A stretch of DNA of 10,990 nucleotides from an archaeon (GTDB lineage: Archaea; Asgardarchaeota; Hermodarchaeia; Hermodarchaeales; Hermodarchaeaceae), in assembly GCA_016550485.1 (NCBI GenBank), contig JABXGV010000250.1:1-10990 (forward strand), in the 5' to 3' direction. Shown in pieces: positions 1-6,409 of the stretch; the stretch's first letter is position 1; each line of letters opens with the position of its first letter. The notes under the pieces are model-generated. The model made no database searches, was not told the origin of the DNA, and saw only the letters and a list, made by a program, of their open reading frames with translations. The position numbers and the translations under genes are program-made.

Positions 1-1196
1 CCAATCACAACCACATCACAATCGACTGCATTGATGGTTTTCTCTAAGTCTCGAACCTGTGCTTCGCCATACCCCATTGCAGGCAGTATGTCAGTTAAGT
101 GAGAGTACTTCTCGAATGTTTCTCGAATGCTACCTACAGCAGCACCTCGCGGGTCTACAATTTCACTAGCACCAAATTTCCTAGCAGCCAGCCAGCCCGC
201 ACCATATTGCATACCACCGTGTGTGAGTGTTGGTCCGTCTTCAACAACTAGCACGCGTTTTCCACGAATCACGCTGGGATCTTCAACGAATAATGGAGAA
301 ACGGCATCAACCACAATTGCGTTCGGGTTCACTCGAGCGATGTTGTCACGAACTTGGTCAACATCATCTGGATTTGCGGTAGCTATCTTGTTGATAACCA
401 CTACATCAGCCATGCGAAGGTTGGTTTCACCAGGATGGTAAGACACCTCGTGACCTGGTCGGTGAGGGTCTGCAATTACTATAAGCAAGTCTGAATGATA
501 GAATGGGAAGTCGTTGTTGCCGCCATCCCATAGTATCACATCTGCTTCCTTTTCCGCCTCCTCAAGGATTTTACCATAGTCAACACCCGCGTAAAGGATT
601 GCGCCTCGGTCAATGTGAGGCTCGTATTCTTCCATTTCTTCTATCGTCGTCTTGTGTCGTTTCAAATCCTCGATTGTCTCGAAACGCTGACAGGCTTGCT
701 CTGCTAGATTCCCGTAAGGCATCGGATGCCGTATCACGACGACCTTTAGCCCTTTGTCTCTAAGGATTTGGACCACACGGCGGCTAGTTTGGCTCTTTCC
801 ACAGCCAGTACGTACGGCGCAGATAGAAATTACAGGCTTTTTACTCTTAAGCATCGTTGTGCCAGGACCCATGAGCCTGAAGTCAGCACCTGCTGCATGA
901 ACCTGAGACGCCTTGTGCATTACATAGTTGTGCGATAGGTCGCTGTAAGCCAAGATGACTTGTTCAACTTTGTGCTTCTTTATCAGCTCTGTTAGTTTTT
1001 CTTCGGGCAATATGGGGATGCCCTTTGGGTACAACTTGCCAGACAATTCTGGTGGGTAAACCCGCCCTTCTATTCCGGGGATTTGGGTCGCGGTGAAGGC
1101 GACCACGTTGTATAACTTGTTGTCTCTGAAAAAGACGTTGAAGTTGTGGTAGTCTCTACCAGCAGCCCCCATTATGATGACTGGTATTCTCGTCAT
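1..1196 (-). CDS. COG2403-type P-loop GTPase, cyclic 2,3-diphosphoglycerate synthetase-like (3' end outside window)
   Basis: A single uninterrupted frame of 398 codons runs from ATG at 1196 to the window edge without a stop, so the C-terminus is missing. The protein begins MTRIPVIIMGAAGRD and carries a P-loop near residues 130-136 (TGCGKSQ), a WDGGNND segment near 223-229 and a VINK segment near 267-270 resembling the NKxD guanine-specificity motif. This pattern matches the archaeal predicted-GTPase family COG2403, whose members are often annotated as cyclic 2,3-diphosphoglycerate synthetase, the enzyme that makes the intramolecular phosphoanhydride of 2,3-diphosphoglycerate in some methanogens and hyperthermophiles. 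Family membership is well supported; the exact substrate here is not. A GGTTGATT stretch lies just upstream of the ATG. The gene diverges from psmA, and the two share a spacer of about 130 bp. Confidence 0.85.
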   Translation of the reverse strand, partial: MTRIPVIIMGAAGRDYHNFNVFFRDNKLYNVVAFTATQIPGIEGRVYPPELSGKLYPKGIPILPEEKLTELIKKHKVEQVILAYSDLSHNYVMHKASQVHAAGADFRLMGPGTTMLKSKKPVISICAVRTGCGKSQTSRRVVQILRDKGLKVVVIRHPMPYGNLAEQACQRFETIEDLKRHKTTIEEMEEYEPHIDRGAILYAGVDYGKILEEAEKEADVILWDGGNNDFPFYHSDLLIVIADPHRPGHEVSYHPGETNLRMADVVVINKIATANPDDVDQVRDNIARVNPNAIVVDAVSPLFVEDPSVIRGKRVLVVEDGPTLTHGGMQYGAGWLAARKFGASEIVDPRGAAVGSIRETFEKYSHLTDILPAMGYGEAQVRDLEKTINAVDCDVVVI

Positions 1197-1234
1197 AATC
1201 AACCACATCAGTTGTGTGGAGGCTACAGTTAATC

Positions 1235-1244
1235 ATTGTATAAG
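1235..1244 (-). promoter_or_regulatory. Putative TATA box for the COG2403 gene
   Basis: Read on the minus strand, CTTATACAAT lies about 45 bp upstream of the ATG at 1196. That spacing would give an archaeal transcription start near 1214 and a leader of roughly 18 nt. Assigned from position and base composition only. Confidence 0.4.
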
Positions 1245-1275
1245 CCTTCCGTTTGCATAGTAGCTACACAGGCAA

Positions 1276-1285
1276 ACTTTTATAA
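1276..1285 (+). promoter_or_regulatory. Putative TATA box for psmA
   Basis: ACTTTTATAA fits an archaeal TATA element and is preceded by a purine-rich ggcaa that could serve as BRE. A start site about 26 bp downstream (near 1308) leaves a short leader containing the GGGGTTGAG ribosome-binding candidate at 1313-1321, six bases before ATG 1328. Confidence 0.5.
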
Positions 1286-1327
1286 TTGGGCGAGTTGAAC
1301 GTGGAAGAACTCGGGGTTGAGAAAAAC

Positions 1328-2066
1328 ATGATGGAAAGAAGTGTAGCATACGACCGCGCAATAACAATCTTCTCACCGGAAGGCAGACTCTACCAAGTCG
1401 AATAGGGTGTGTGGGGCTCCCCACACCCTCGAATACGCGTTAGAGGCGGTGCGCCGCGGGAAGACAGCCATTGGCGTCAAGGCTACTGATGGTGTGGCTC
1501 TCATCGTCCACAAGGAAGCAACCTCCCCGCTTATGGATCTTGAACAGATTCAGAAAATTTACATAATTGATAAACACATCGGGGCAGCTATTGCTGGGCT
1601 TCACGCTGATGCTAGAGTTTTAGTTGATTTCGCACGAGTTCAGAGCCAGATAAATCGAATAACATACGGTGAGCCTATCGATGTTGAGGTTCTTACCAAA
1701 AAGGTATGCGACCTCAAGCAGAATTACACACAGATTGGTGGGATTCGACCATTTGGCGTAGCATTACTCATTGCAGGTGCCGACGCTCAAGGCCCTCAGA
1801 TTTTCACTACAGATCCCTCTGGCTCCTATTGGAGCTGGCGTGCCACAGCGATTGGCTTTAATTCAGAGGCTGCCCGTGAGTATCTATCAAAGCAGTACAA
1901 ACCAGAGATCAAGCTTTTCCCTGATGCCGTGAAACTCTGCATCGATACACTACGCCATGTCGTGGAGGATAAGCTGGACGAGACAGCTATGGAGATTTCA
2001 GTTGTCGAGACAGATAAACGCGAGTTTAGAAGCTTAACAAAGGAGCAAATCCGAGAGCACATGTAA
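1328..2066 (+). CDS. psmA: 20S proteasome subunit alpha, interrupted by a 31-nt candidate intron
   Basis: PsmA forms the outer heptameric rings of the archaeal 20S proteasome and gates substrate entry in the cytoplasm. Exon 1 (1328-1403) encodes the diagnostic N-terminus with the YDR gate motif (Y8-D9-R10) and FSPEGRLYQVE. It then meets TAG at 1403-1405. Exon 2 (1435-2066) continues with YALEAVRRGKTAIG and the rest of the alpha fold. Joining 1403 to 1435 gives a complete 235-residue protein, the usual length for archaeal PsmA, with no missing or extra residue at this highly conserved site. Without splicing, only a GTG at 1407 could start the downstream frame, which would lose the gate helix. 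Either ATG 1328 or ATG 1331 could be the start; the GGGGTTGAG at 1313-1321 suits both. The neighbour downstream is convergent. Confidence 0.93.
1404..1434 (+). other. Candidate archaeal bulge-helix-bulge intron in psmA
   Basis: Removing these 31 nt (not a multiple of three) restores the psmA frame as V-E-Y-A. TCGA at 1398-1401 can pair with TCGA at 1429-1432 as a 4-bp central helix, flanked by 3-nt bulges ATA at 1402-1404 and ATA at 1433-1435. Cutting after the second base of each bulge gives the junctions stated. Inside, GGGTGTG (1405-1411) pairs with CACACCC (1422-1428). With U1412 bulged, three more G-C pairs (1413-1415 with 1419-1421) close on a 3-nt loop. Outside, a symmetric internal loop is followed by CTCTA (1388-1392) pairing with TAGAG (1441-1445). 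The repeated TCGAATA leaves the exact cut register ambiguous but not the product. The alternative is a small hairpin insertion with a 7-bp target duplication. Confidence 0.7.
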
Positions 2067-2107
2067 ACTGTTTCACTAGCTTCGCTCTTCAAAGACAGCT
2101 GAGGAGG

Positions 2108-2650
2108 CTATGCTATCTCCTCAACTTGCTCCTCTTTCCCTTTCTGTTTCCCTTTTCTGTCTTTCAATTTCGCAATTTGTGGTGGAATAGGCATATCAAG
2201 CCGGAGGACATTATCTGCAGCATTTTGAACCGCCACACTAAATCCGGGTTCAAATCCGATGGCTAGTGTGTTGATGCCATGTTCTCGAGCGCGTCGAAGT
2301 ATTGGGGCAGTTCGTGCGTGGCGGCTGAAAACTGCTAATAAATTGGTCGTAGACCCAAGGATAAGGTCCATTGCATCAATGACCATGCAGAGATGCACAT
2401 CATGTGGAGTGACAACAGAGGTGAAGCCGCTATTTGATATGGCTTCGAGAAGTTTCCGGGAAGCATGCTCATCCAAGTAGACCTTTGCGACGCCAATCTT
2501 CCCTAGGTCCTCAATTATATCTTTTAGGTCATCAAGTCGTACTTCAAATTGTCGCCGGAGAACGTTAGGGCCGTCTATAAGTAGAGCTACCCGACCTGAT
2601 CGCCCTAAGCCGCGAACTAATCTTATTAGACTGCCGATTCTTGATGCCAA
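2108..2650 (-). CDS. NYN-domain (PIN-like) protein, TIGR00288-like
   Basis: The 180-residue protein carries ALLIDGPNVLRR (D26 and N29), the opening strand and acidic residue of NYN domains, which are PIN-like nucleases or RNA-binding relatives. IDAMDLI follows near residues 91-97. The segment ARTAPILRRAREHGINTLAIGFEPGFSVAVQNAAD matches the archaeal TIGR00288 family closely. The second acidic motif, usually of the form RDADF, reads SRHART at about 109-114, so the expected aspartates are missing and activity is uncertain. The C-terminus (about 161-175) is lysine-rich and probably disordered, perhaps nucleic-acid binding. The frame has an upstream stop, and TTG at 2650 is the first usable start. 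The gene converges on psmA with a 41-bp gap. Confidence 0.85.
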   Translation of the reverse strand: MASRIGSLIRLVRGLGRSGRVALLIDGPNVLRRQFEVRLDDLKDIIEDLGKIGVAKVYLDEHASRKLLEAISNSGFTSVVTPHDVHLCMVIDAMDLILGSTTNLLAVFSRHARTAPILRRAREHGINTLAIGFEPGFSVAVQNAADNVLRLDMPIPPQIAKLKDRKGKQKGKEEQVEEIA

Positions 2651-2706
2651 TATTCACTCACTACAAATGAGAAGGAGATGTTTAATTGAGAACATCCTCT
2701 CTTTAC

Positions 2707-2716
2707 GGCTTAAATT
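2707..2716 (-). promoter_or_regulatory. Weak putative TATA box for the NYN gene
   Basis: On the minus strand, AATTTAAGCC sits about 60 bp upstream of the TTG start at 2650, which would give a leader of roughly 35 nt. Support is positional only. Confidence 0.25.
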
Positions 2717-2793
2717 GTTTACCTTGGGTGAAAGTAGGTAACTTGATTCAAACCAAGACCCCTCCGCAACATTGAAACCAGAGCTTTTCGTAG

Positions 2794-3513
2794 ATGAGGG
2801 AAAAGTTTCTTGGTAGAACAAAGTTGAGGCAGTTCATGACAGAGCAGAAAGCATGGGAACTCGTTCGCGGAGCCGAAGCAGCGAAGGGCAAAATCGTGTC
2901 TGTCACTGTTCATATACGGTTAACAGAAGGAGAAGCTAGCTCCAGTTTTTTCAAAACATTGCGAGAATTATTAGATGAAGGGTTTGACCAGCCACGAGGA
3001 CGGGTAACAGTGGTATGGGGTGAACGTGAGGCAGACATCGAAACCACGGCAAACCTTTGGTTCTATTATGGGGGTGTAGAAGCAGCACACTTGCTCGCTG
3101 TTTGCCGCAACCTTGCGGGGAAGACAGGTTTTGGTGAAGAGGGGAGACTACAGGTGACTTGCACCATAGAGTACCCCTCAAGAAACCAGCTCGTCATTAT
3201 AAATGATGTAACATATCCTGCACGTGGCGTCGAATGCGTGGTAGACATTTCGGTCTTGAAACCATTCAAGGCGGTGAGCTCCTCAGGCGAGTACGTATTC
3301 AGCTCTGCTCATGAGCTAAGAGAATTCCTAAAGACCGTGAAGGGTGCCAAAACCTATGTCTATGAAGAAAAAACCGGGAAATGGATTCGGTGGGTAGAAG
3401 TAGAACAACTAGAAAACGAGTTGGTCATAAACATCCCTACTGCATCTGGGTTCCGAAAACTCGTTGTCGATCTCGATTCAGGAAAAATCAAAGAGGAAGA
3501 AAAAACTAGCTAA
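2794..3513 (+). CDS. Unrecognised soluble protein, 239 residues
   Basis: I do not recognise the family. An in-frame TAG directly precedes ATG 2794. A second ATG at 2836, with GAGG six bases upstream, is an equally good or better start and would give MTEQKAWELVRG. The protein is soluble, mixed alpha/beta, with no membrane segment and no obvious catalytic motif. The middle (about 75-165) is rich in alternating hydrophobic strands, for example RVTVVWGERE and RLQVTCTIEYPS. The last third contains a charged strand-rich stretch around KTYVYEEKTGKWIRWVEVE and a lysine/glutamate tail. Codon use and length look genuine. It shares a spacer of about 140 bp with the divergent NYN gene and lies upstream of a membrane protein on the same strand, with its own probable promoter between them. 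Confidence 0.7.
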   Translation: MREKFLGRTKLRQFMTEQKAWELVRGAEAAKGKIVSVTVHIRLTEGEASSSFFKTLRELLDEGFDQPRGRVTVVWGEREADIETTANLWFYYGGVEAAHLLAVCRNLAGKTGFGEEGRLQVTCTIEYPSRNQLVIINDVTYPARGVECVVDISVLKPFKAVSSSGEYVFSSAHELREFLKTVKGAKTYVYEEKTGKWIRWVEVEQLENELVINIPTASGFRKLVVDLDSGKIKEEEKTS

Positions 3514-3554
3514 CCAGATGTAAAACAGTAGCTAGGCTTATAGCTTTAGACCTG

Positions 3555-3564
3555 CTTTACAATA
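3555..3564 (+). promoter_or_regulatory. Putative TATA box for the membrane protein gene
   Basis: CTTTACAATA lies about 47 bp before ATG 3606, consistent with an archaeal start near 3585 and a leader of about 20 nt that includes the GGTGAT ribosome-binding candidate at 3596-3601. Confidence 0.4.
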
Positions 3565-3605
3565 GCCTACACGCAATATAACAATTTTCAACCTAGGTGA
3601 TCGTG

Positions 3606-4244
3606 ATGAGCGGAGATGAAGAGACCCCTGAGGAAATAGAAGCCGAAGAACAAGCAGAAGAAGAGGAAAAAGACAGCGTTGCACACGAAATTGCTGAGTC
3701 ATTACCAAAATTCTTTCTGAATGTACTTGTCACGGTGGGACTTGCCCTATTCTATTTCTTTGTAACACCAATATTCTTGGTACTTGATATGTATCCATTA
3801 CTACAAATGGATTTTCTTCTTCCGAGTGTGCCTGTTGTAATATCTGGATACAATCTATTACAGCTCGGAGTATTACTTGTCATTATCCTTTTTGGAGTGG
3901 AGGCAATAATTCAATTTTCAAAATTTGCAAGCGCTCTAGTCGACTTTTTTGTAAGTCGGTTACCAGGAATGAAGTCAAGGGAGCGGGCAACTGTTCGTAG
4001 AATCCCATTGGATGTCATCTACATATGCTTCGTGGTAGTTATCTTCATCTTGATACAACCGGCACTCAGTCCTGCTACCTTTCCCATAACAGCTCTGCAA
4101 CCCTATTTCCAGATATTAGCAGTGTGTATTGTTCTATATTTTGTCTTGACATTGATGTTTGATTTAGCGAAATCGATACAAAAATCCGCTAAACGCGGTA
4201 TTGACAAATGGAGTAAGCGGTTTGCTGACCGCGTCAAAGAGTAA
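3606..4244 (+). CDS. Unrecognised four-helix membrane protein
   Basis: I chose ATG 3606 because AGGTGAT at 3595-3601 sits just upstream; the frame is also open from GTG 3597. The 212-residue product starts with a very acidic tail (residues 1-23, mostly Glu and Asp), followed by four hydrophobic segments at about 35-60, 75-102, 132-155 and 163-187. The loop between the second and third is basic (around GMKSRERATVRR). The C-terminus is also basic and amphipathic (KSIQKSAKRGIDKWSKRF). By the positive-inside rule, both the basic loop and the basic tail suggest a cytoplasmic C-terminus. No signal peptide, enzyme motif or transporter signature was recognised, so no function is proposed. It ends 95 bp from a convergent gene. 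Confidence 0.75.
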   Translation: MSGDEETPEEIEAEEQAEEEEKDSVAHEIAESLPKFFLNVLVTVGLALFYFFVTPIFLVLDMYPLLQMDFLLPSVPVVISGYNLLQLGVLLVIILFGVEAIIQFSKFASALVDFFVSRLPGMKSRERATVRRIPLDVIYICFVVVIFILIQPALSPATFPITALQPYFQILAVCIVLYFVLTLMFDLAKSIQKSAKRGIDKWSKRFADRVKE

Positions 4245-4339
4245 AAGGATAAGCAAGGTACGATACACTGAACTCCATCTAGCGACCCTGCGTGAGTTGC
4301 TTTTAATAAGTCAGTATAGGGATGTATGGATGCGTTGTC

Positions 4340-5254
4340 TTAGGATGCGTCTCTTTTAATATCGGCGAGAAGGTGAATGGTTTCACGTAAAGTTCTTAGT
4401 CTCGTCACTTTGTTTGGAGCGGGGTCGAGGCCAATCAGTATCCTTGTTTCTTGATTCGTGCTCTGTACATTGACATAAGCCCAATCTGCTTTCATTGTCT
4501 CCACACGATGGTTCACTGCCTTTGCCATTAAAGCTGCGCGCATTGGAGGACATTTGAAGCGGAGATACCAAGTACCGTCCATATCCTTTAGAATCTCGGC
4601 GTTAACCCCGTGCATTTGGACTAAGAAGGTAATCAGAGGTTCTAAGGCAGGGCGTAGAACAGTATCGCCGTCGGGATCCAAACTCACTAGTTGGTGTTCT
4701 AGGTTGACAATGAATATGCCCTTGCCGACACCAAAATACCAAACATCTTCTATTGCGTAGGAGTGAACCTTTGAAGCGGTTTCTTTCTCAAGAAACGCAG
4801 CAAAGGATTCTAGTTTCAGTTCAGACTCGCCTGACTTTCGAATGAGGCTCTGAAAATATCTCAGAGGATACCGAGGCTCAAGAGGATGCAGCCTCGTAGC
4901 CCCTGACTGCAAATATGACTTAAGATTCCGGATATGCACCTGATAACAAAAAGCGGGTAAATCGGAGGTATTTGCTCCTAAGGCTATGAGAATATTAAGA
5001 AAGATGCGGTCTGGGCAGAGGGGGCGAAGCGTGCAGCGCATCCTATCCCTCATACATTGTTGGCATGTACCAACCATTTTTGTCAAGACTTCTCGAAGCA
5101 TGAAACGCCCCATGCTCACATTTCCTAAAGCCTCGATTTCTTCAAACCGATCCTGGTACTTCAAGTAGGTCAAGGGAGACACCAACAATGTTGAGCAATT
5201 AGAGATACGAACGCGGGCACAGCTCTGTTCGGTATCTCTGATAGAACTGACCAA
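4340..5254 (-). CDS. Unrecognised protein with N-terminal four-cysteine cluster
   Basis: I do not recognise the family. The 304-residue frame opens after a stop with TTG 5254 as the first start and no convincing ribosome-binding site, so a start further in is possible, for instance the Met at about residue 48. The main landmark is C64-x2-C67-x6-C74-x5-C80 followed by PDRIF, with another Cys at 103. This spacing suits a zinc knuckle or an iron-sulfur site, but there is no direct evidence for either. The rest is mixed alpha/beta without membrane segments; around 168-195 (IEDVWYFGVGKGIFIVNLEH) it resembles a small beta-sheet domain. It diverges from porG across a spacer with an inverted repeat and converges with the membrane protein gene. 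Confidence 0.65.
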   Translation of the reverse strand: MVSSIRDTEQSCARVRISNCSTLLVSPLTYLKYQDRFEEIEALGNVSMGRFMLREVLTKMVGTCQQCMRDRMRCTLRPLCPDRIFLNILIALGANTSDLPAFCYQVHIRNLKSYLQSGATRLHPLEPRYPLRYFQSLIRKSGESELKLESFAAFLEKETASKVHSYAIEDVWYFGVGKGIFIVNLEHQLVSLDPDGDTVLRPALEPLITFLVQMHGVNAEILKDMDGTWYLRFKCPPMRAALMAKAVNHRVETMKADWAYVNVQSTNQETRILIGLDPAPNKVTRLRTLRETIHLLADIKRDAS

Positions 5255-5267
5255 AGGCGCTTGAAAC

Positions 5268-5321
5268 TTCTAAAGCTTTCGGTTTTTGAGCACCAGATGT
5301 AACCGAAAAACAAGGTTAGAA
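5268..5321. repeat. Nested inverted repeat in the spacer divergent to porG
   Basis: TTTCGGTT (5277-5284) and AACCGAAA (5301-5308) form an 8-bp perfect inverted repeat with a 16-nt loop. TTCTAA (5268-5273) and TTAGAA (5316-5321) form an outer 6-bp arm. The repeat lies just upstream of the cysteine-cluster gene and about 120 bp before porG. It could be an operator or a leader hairpin; function is not shown. The remainder of 5255-5440 shows no other gene. Confidence 0.4.
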
Positions 5322-5361
5322 AGCAAAAGAAAGAGATTTCGAGTAAGATGTACGGGAGTGA

Positions 5362-5371
5362 CCTTAATAAA
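5362..5371 (+). promoter_or_regulatory. Putative TATA box for porGD
   Basis: CCTTAATAAA lies about 75 bp before ATG 5441, implying a start near 5392 and a leader of about 50 nt. Assigned from sequence and position only. Confidence 0.35.
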
Positions 5372-5440
5372 CCCTTGAAGAAGTACTTAGAGTCCTAAAA
5401 GCCTGAAGTGTTTCAAGTAGTAAATTGCTGGTGTACAAAT

Positions 5441-6010
5441 ATGGCAAAACAATTGTTAGAACTGCGCTTCCACGGAAGGGGTGGTCAAGGCGCATGGAGT
5501 GCGTCGATTTTGTTGGCGCGTTCAGCTATTGTTGAGGGTAAGTATGCTCAGTCGTTTCCCTTCTTTGGCCCGGAGCGGAGCGGCGCGCCTGTTGAATCCT
5601 TTGCGCGTATTAGTGATGGCGAAATCGAACTCCACTCAAAGGTCTATGAGCCAGATTATGTGTTAGTACTAGACCCTTCACTTCTTCTTCAAGTCCCTGA
5701 CTCGATTATAGACGGAGTATCGAAGGAAACTCTTCTCTTTGTGAATACACGGGAAGATGGCGCAGCGATTACCAAGCAACTTGGTTTTAAAGGACAGGTG
5801 TGGACCATTCCTGCAACCGACTTGGCAATGAAGGTTCTAGGAAGACCTATCTCGAATACCGCGATGCTTGGTGCGTTGATTCGCGCTACCAAGATCATAA
5901 CACTCGACAGTCTGTTCACTGAAGTACAACGTCAATTCGGTGAACGAATTGGCGAAAAGAATGTTACTCTGATTAAGCAAGCATTTGACCAGGTGGAAAA
6001 ACATGGCTAA
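5441..6010 (+). CDS. porG: 2-oxoacid:ferredoxin oxidoreductase, gamma subunit (pyruvate oxidoreductase type)
   Basis: This subunit belongs to the CoA-dependent enzyme that oxidises a 2-oxoacid such as pyruvate to acyl-CoA and CO2 with reduction of ferredoxin in the cytoplasm. The 189-residue product has the family hallmark RFHGRGGQGAW near residues 9-19, followed by EGKYAQSFPFFGPERSGAPVESFARISD, both characteristic of domain III. Length is normal for a stand-alone gamma subunit. I chose ATG 5441 (MAKQLLELRF) rather than GTG 5408, whose extra eleven residues are not family-like. It overlaps porD by 8 bp, so the two are surely cotranscribed and translationally coupled. The alpha and beta subunits that normally complete the enzyme are not in the window. 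Pyruvate versus another 2-oxoacid cannot be decided from this subunit. Confidence 0.92.
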   Translation: MAKQLLELRFHGRGGQGAWSASILLARSAIVEGKYAQSFPFFGPERSGAPVESFARISDGEIELHSKVYEPDYVLVLDPSLLLQVPDSIIDGVSKETLLFVNTREDGAAITKQLGFKGQVWTIPATDLAMKVLGRPISNTAMLGALIRATKIITLDSLFTEVQRQFGERIGEKNVTLIKQAFDQVEKHG

Positions 6011-6278
6011 ACAAAAACCCGGTTACAAGGAGATCCCTGCTGCTGCAGTTGCTTGGAAGCCTGCATCAGATTACAAGACAGGTGATTGGCGGAGCAGACG
6101 ACCAATCCGAGACACCGAAAAATGCACAAAGTGCCTAATTTGTTGGATTTTCTGCCCAGATGGCGCAATCAAATGGGACGGAGCGGACCTATCCTTTGAC
6201 CTCGACTACTGCAAGGGCTGCGGTATCTGCGCCCATGAGTGCCCGGTTGAATGTATCAAAATGGAAACGGAGGAATGA
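6003..6278 (+). CDS. porD: 2-oxoacid:ferredoxin oxidoreductase, delta subunit (8Fe ferredoxin-like)
   Basis: PorD is the ferredoxin-like electron-transfer subunit that accepts electrons from the thiamine-pyrophosphate/iron-sulfur core. The 91-residue product has two complete [4Fe-4S] motifs: C41-x2-C44-x2-C47-x3-C51-P and C70-x2-C73-x2-C76-x3-C80-P. The N-terminal extension with AWKP...DWRSRRP is typical of PorD rather than free ferredoxins. ATG 6003 overlaps the end of porG. The stop TGA at 6276-6278 overlaps an ATG at 6275, the arrangement expected for the next operon gene, but that frame closes after eight codons at 6299-6301, where the TnpB element region begins. Confidence 0.93.
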   Translation: MAKQKPGYKEIPAAAVAWKPASDYKTGDWRSRRPIRDTEKCTKCLICWIFCPDGAIKWDGADLSFDLDYCKGCGICAHECPVECIKMETEE

Positions 6279-6289
6279 GCAGAGCCCTT

Positions 6290-6409
6290 GGTAGTAGGTA
6301 AACAAACCGTTGTCCAAATCTTATCCAATCCTGGCACTGGGCCAGGGTTGGTGTTTGGTTCCTGCATCATGGGCGGGCACTGCCCCCTGAGGGGCTGCAA
6401 TCTCCCGCC
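6290..6409 (-). ncRNA. Candidate omega RNA at the tnpB 3' end
   Basis: TnpB nucleases use a guide RNA transcribed from the 3' end of tnpB into the element's right end. Here this region is strongly structured. GGCGGG (6372-6377) pairs with CCCGCC (6404-6409) around an inner GCCCC-CTGA-GGGGC hairpin (6382-6395). A second hairpin, CCTGGC-N5-GCCAGG, occupies 6330-6346. The guide would be the sequence beyond the right end, near or within the 3' end of porD. The boundaries and the RNA itself are inference. Confidence 0.4.

Noticed and set aside
127..763. Open frames on the plus strand at 127-441 and 503-763
   Set aside because: They lie opposite the continuous COG2403 coding frame, which has clear family motifs; the plus-strand peptides have none.
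1407..2066. psmA annotated simply as a 219-residue gene starting at GTG 1407
   Set aside because: This discards 25 conserved N-terminal residues encoded immediately upstream and begins inside a hairpin without a ribosome-binding site. The spliced reading explains both parts.
3514..5302. CCAGATGTAA occurring at 3514-3523 and 5293-5302
   Set aside because: A shared 10-mer is expected by chance many times over in 11 kb, and the surroundings do not match.
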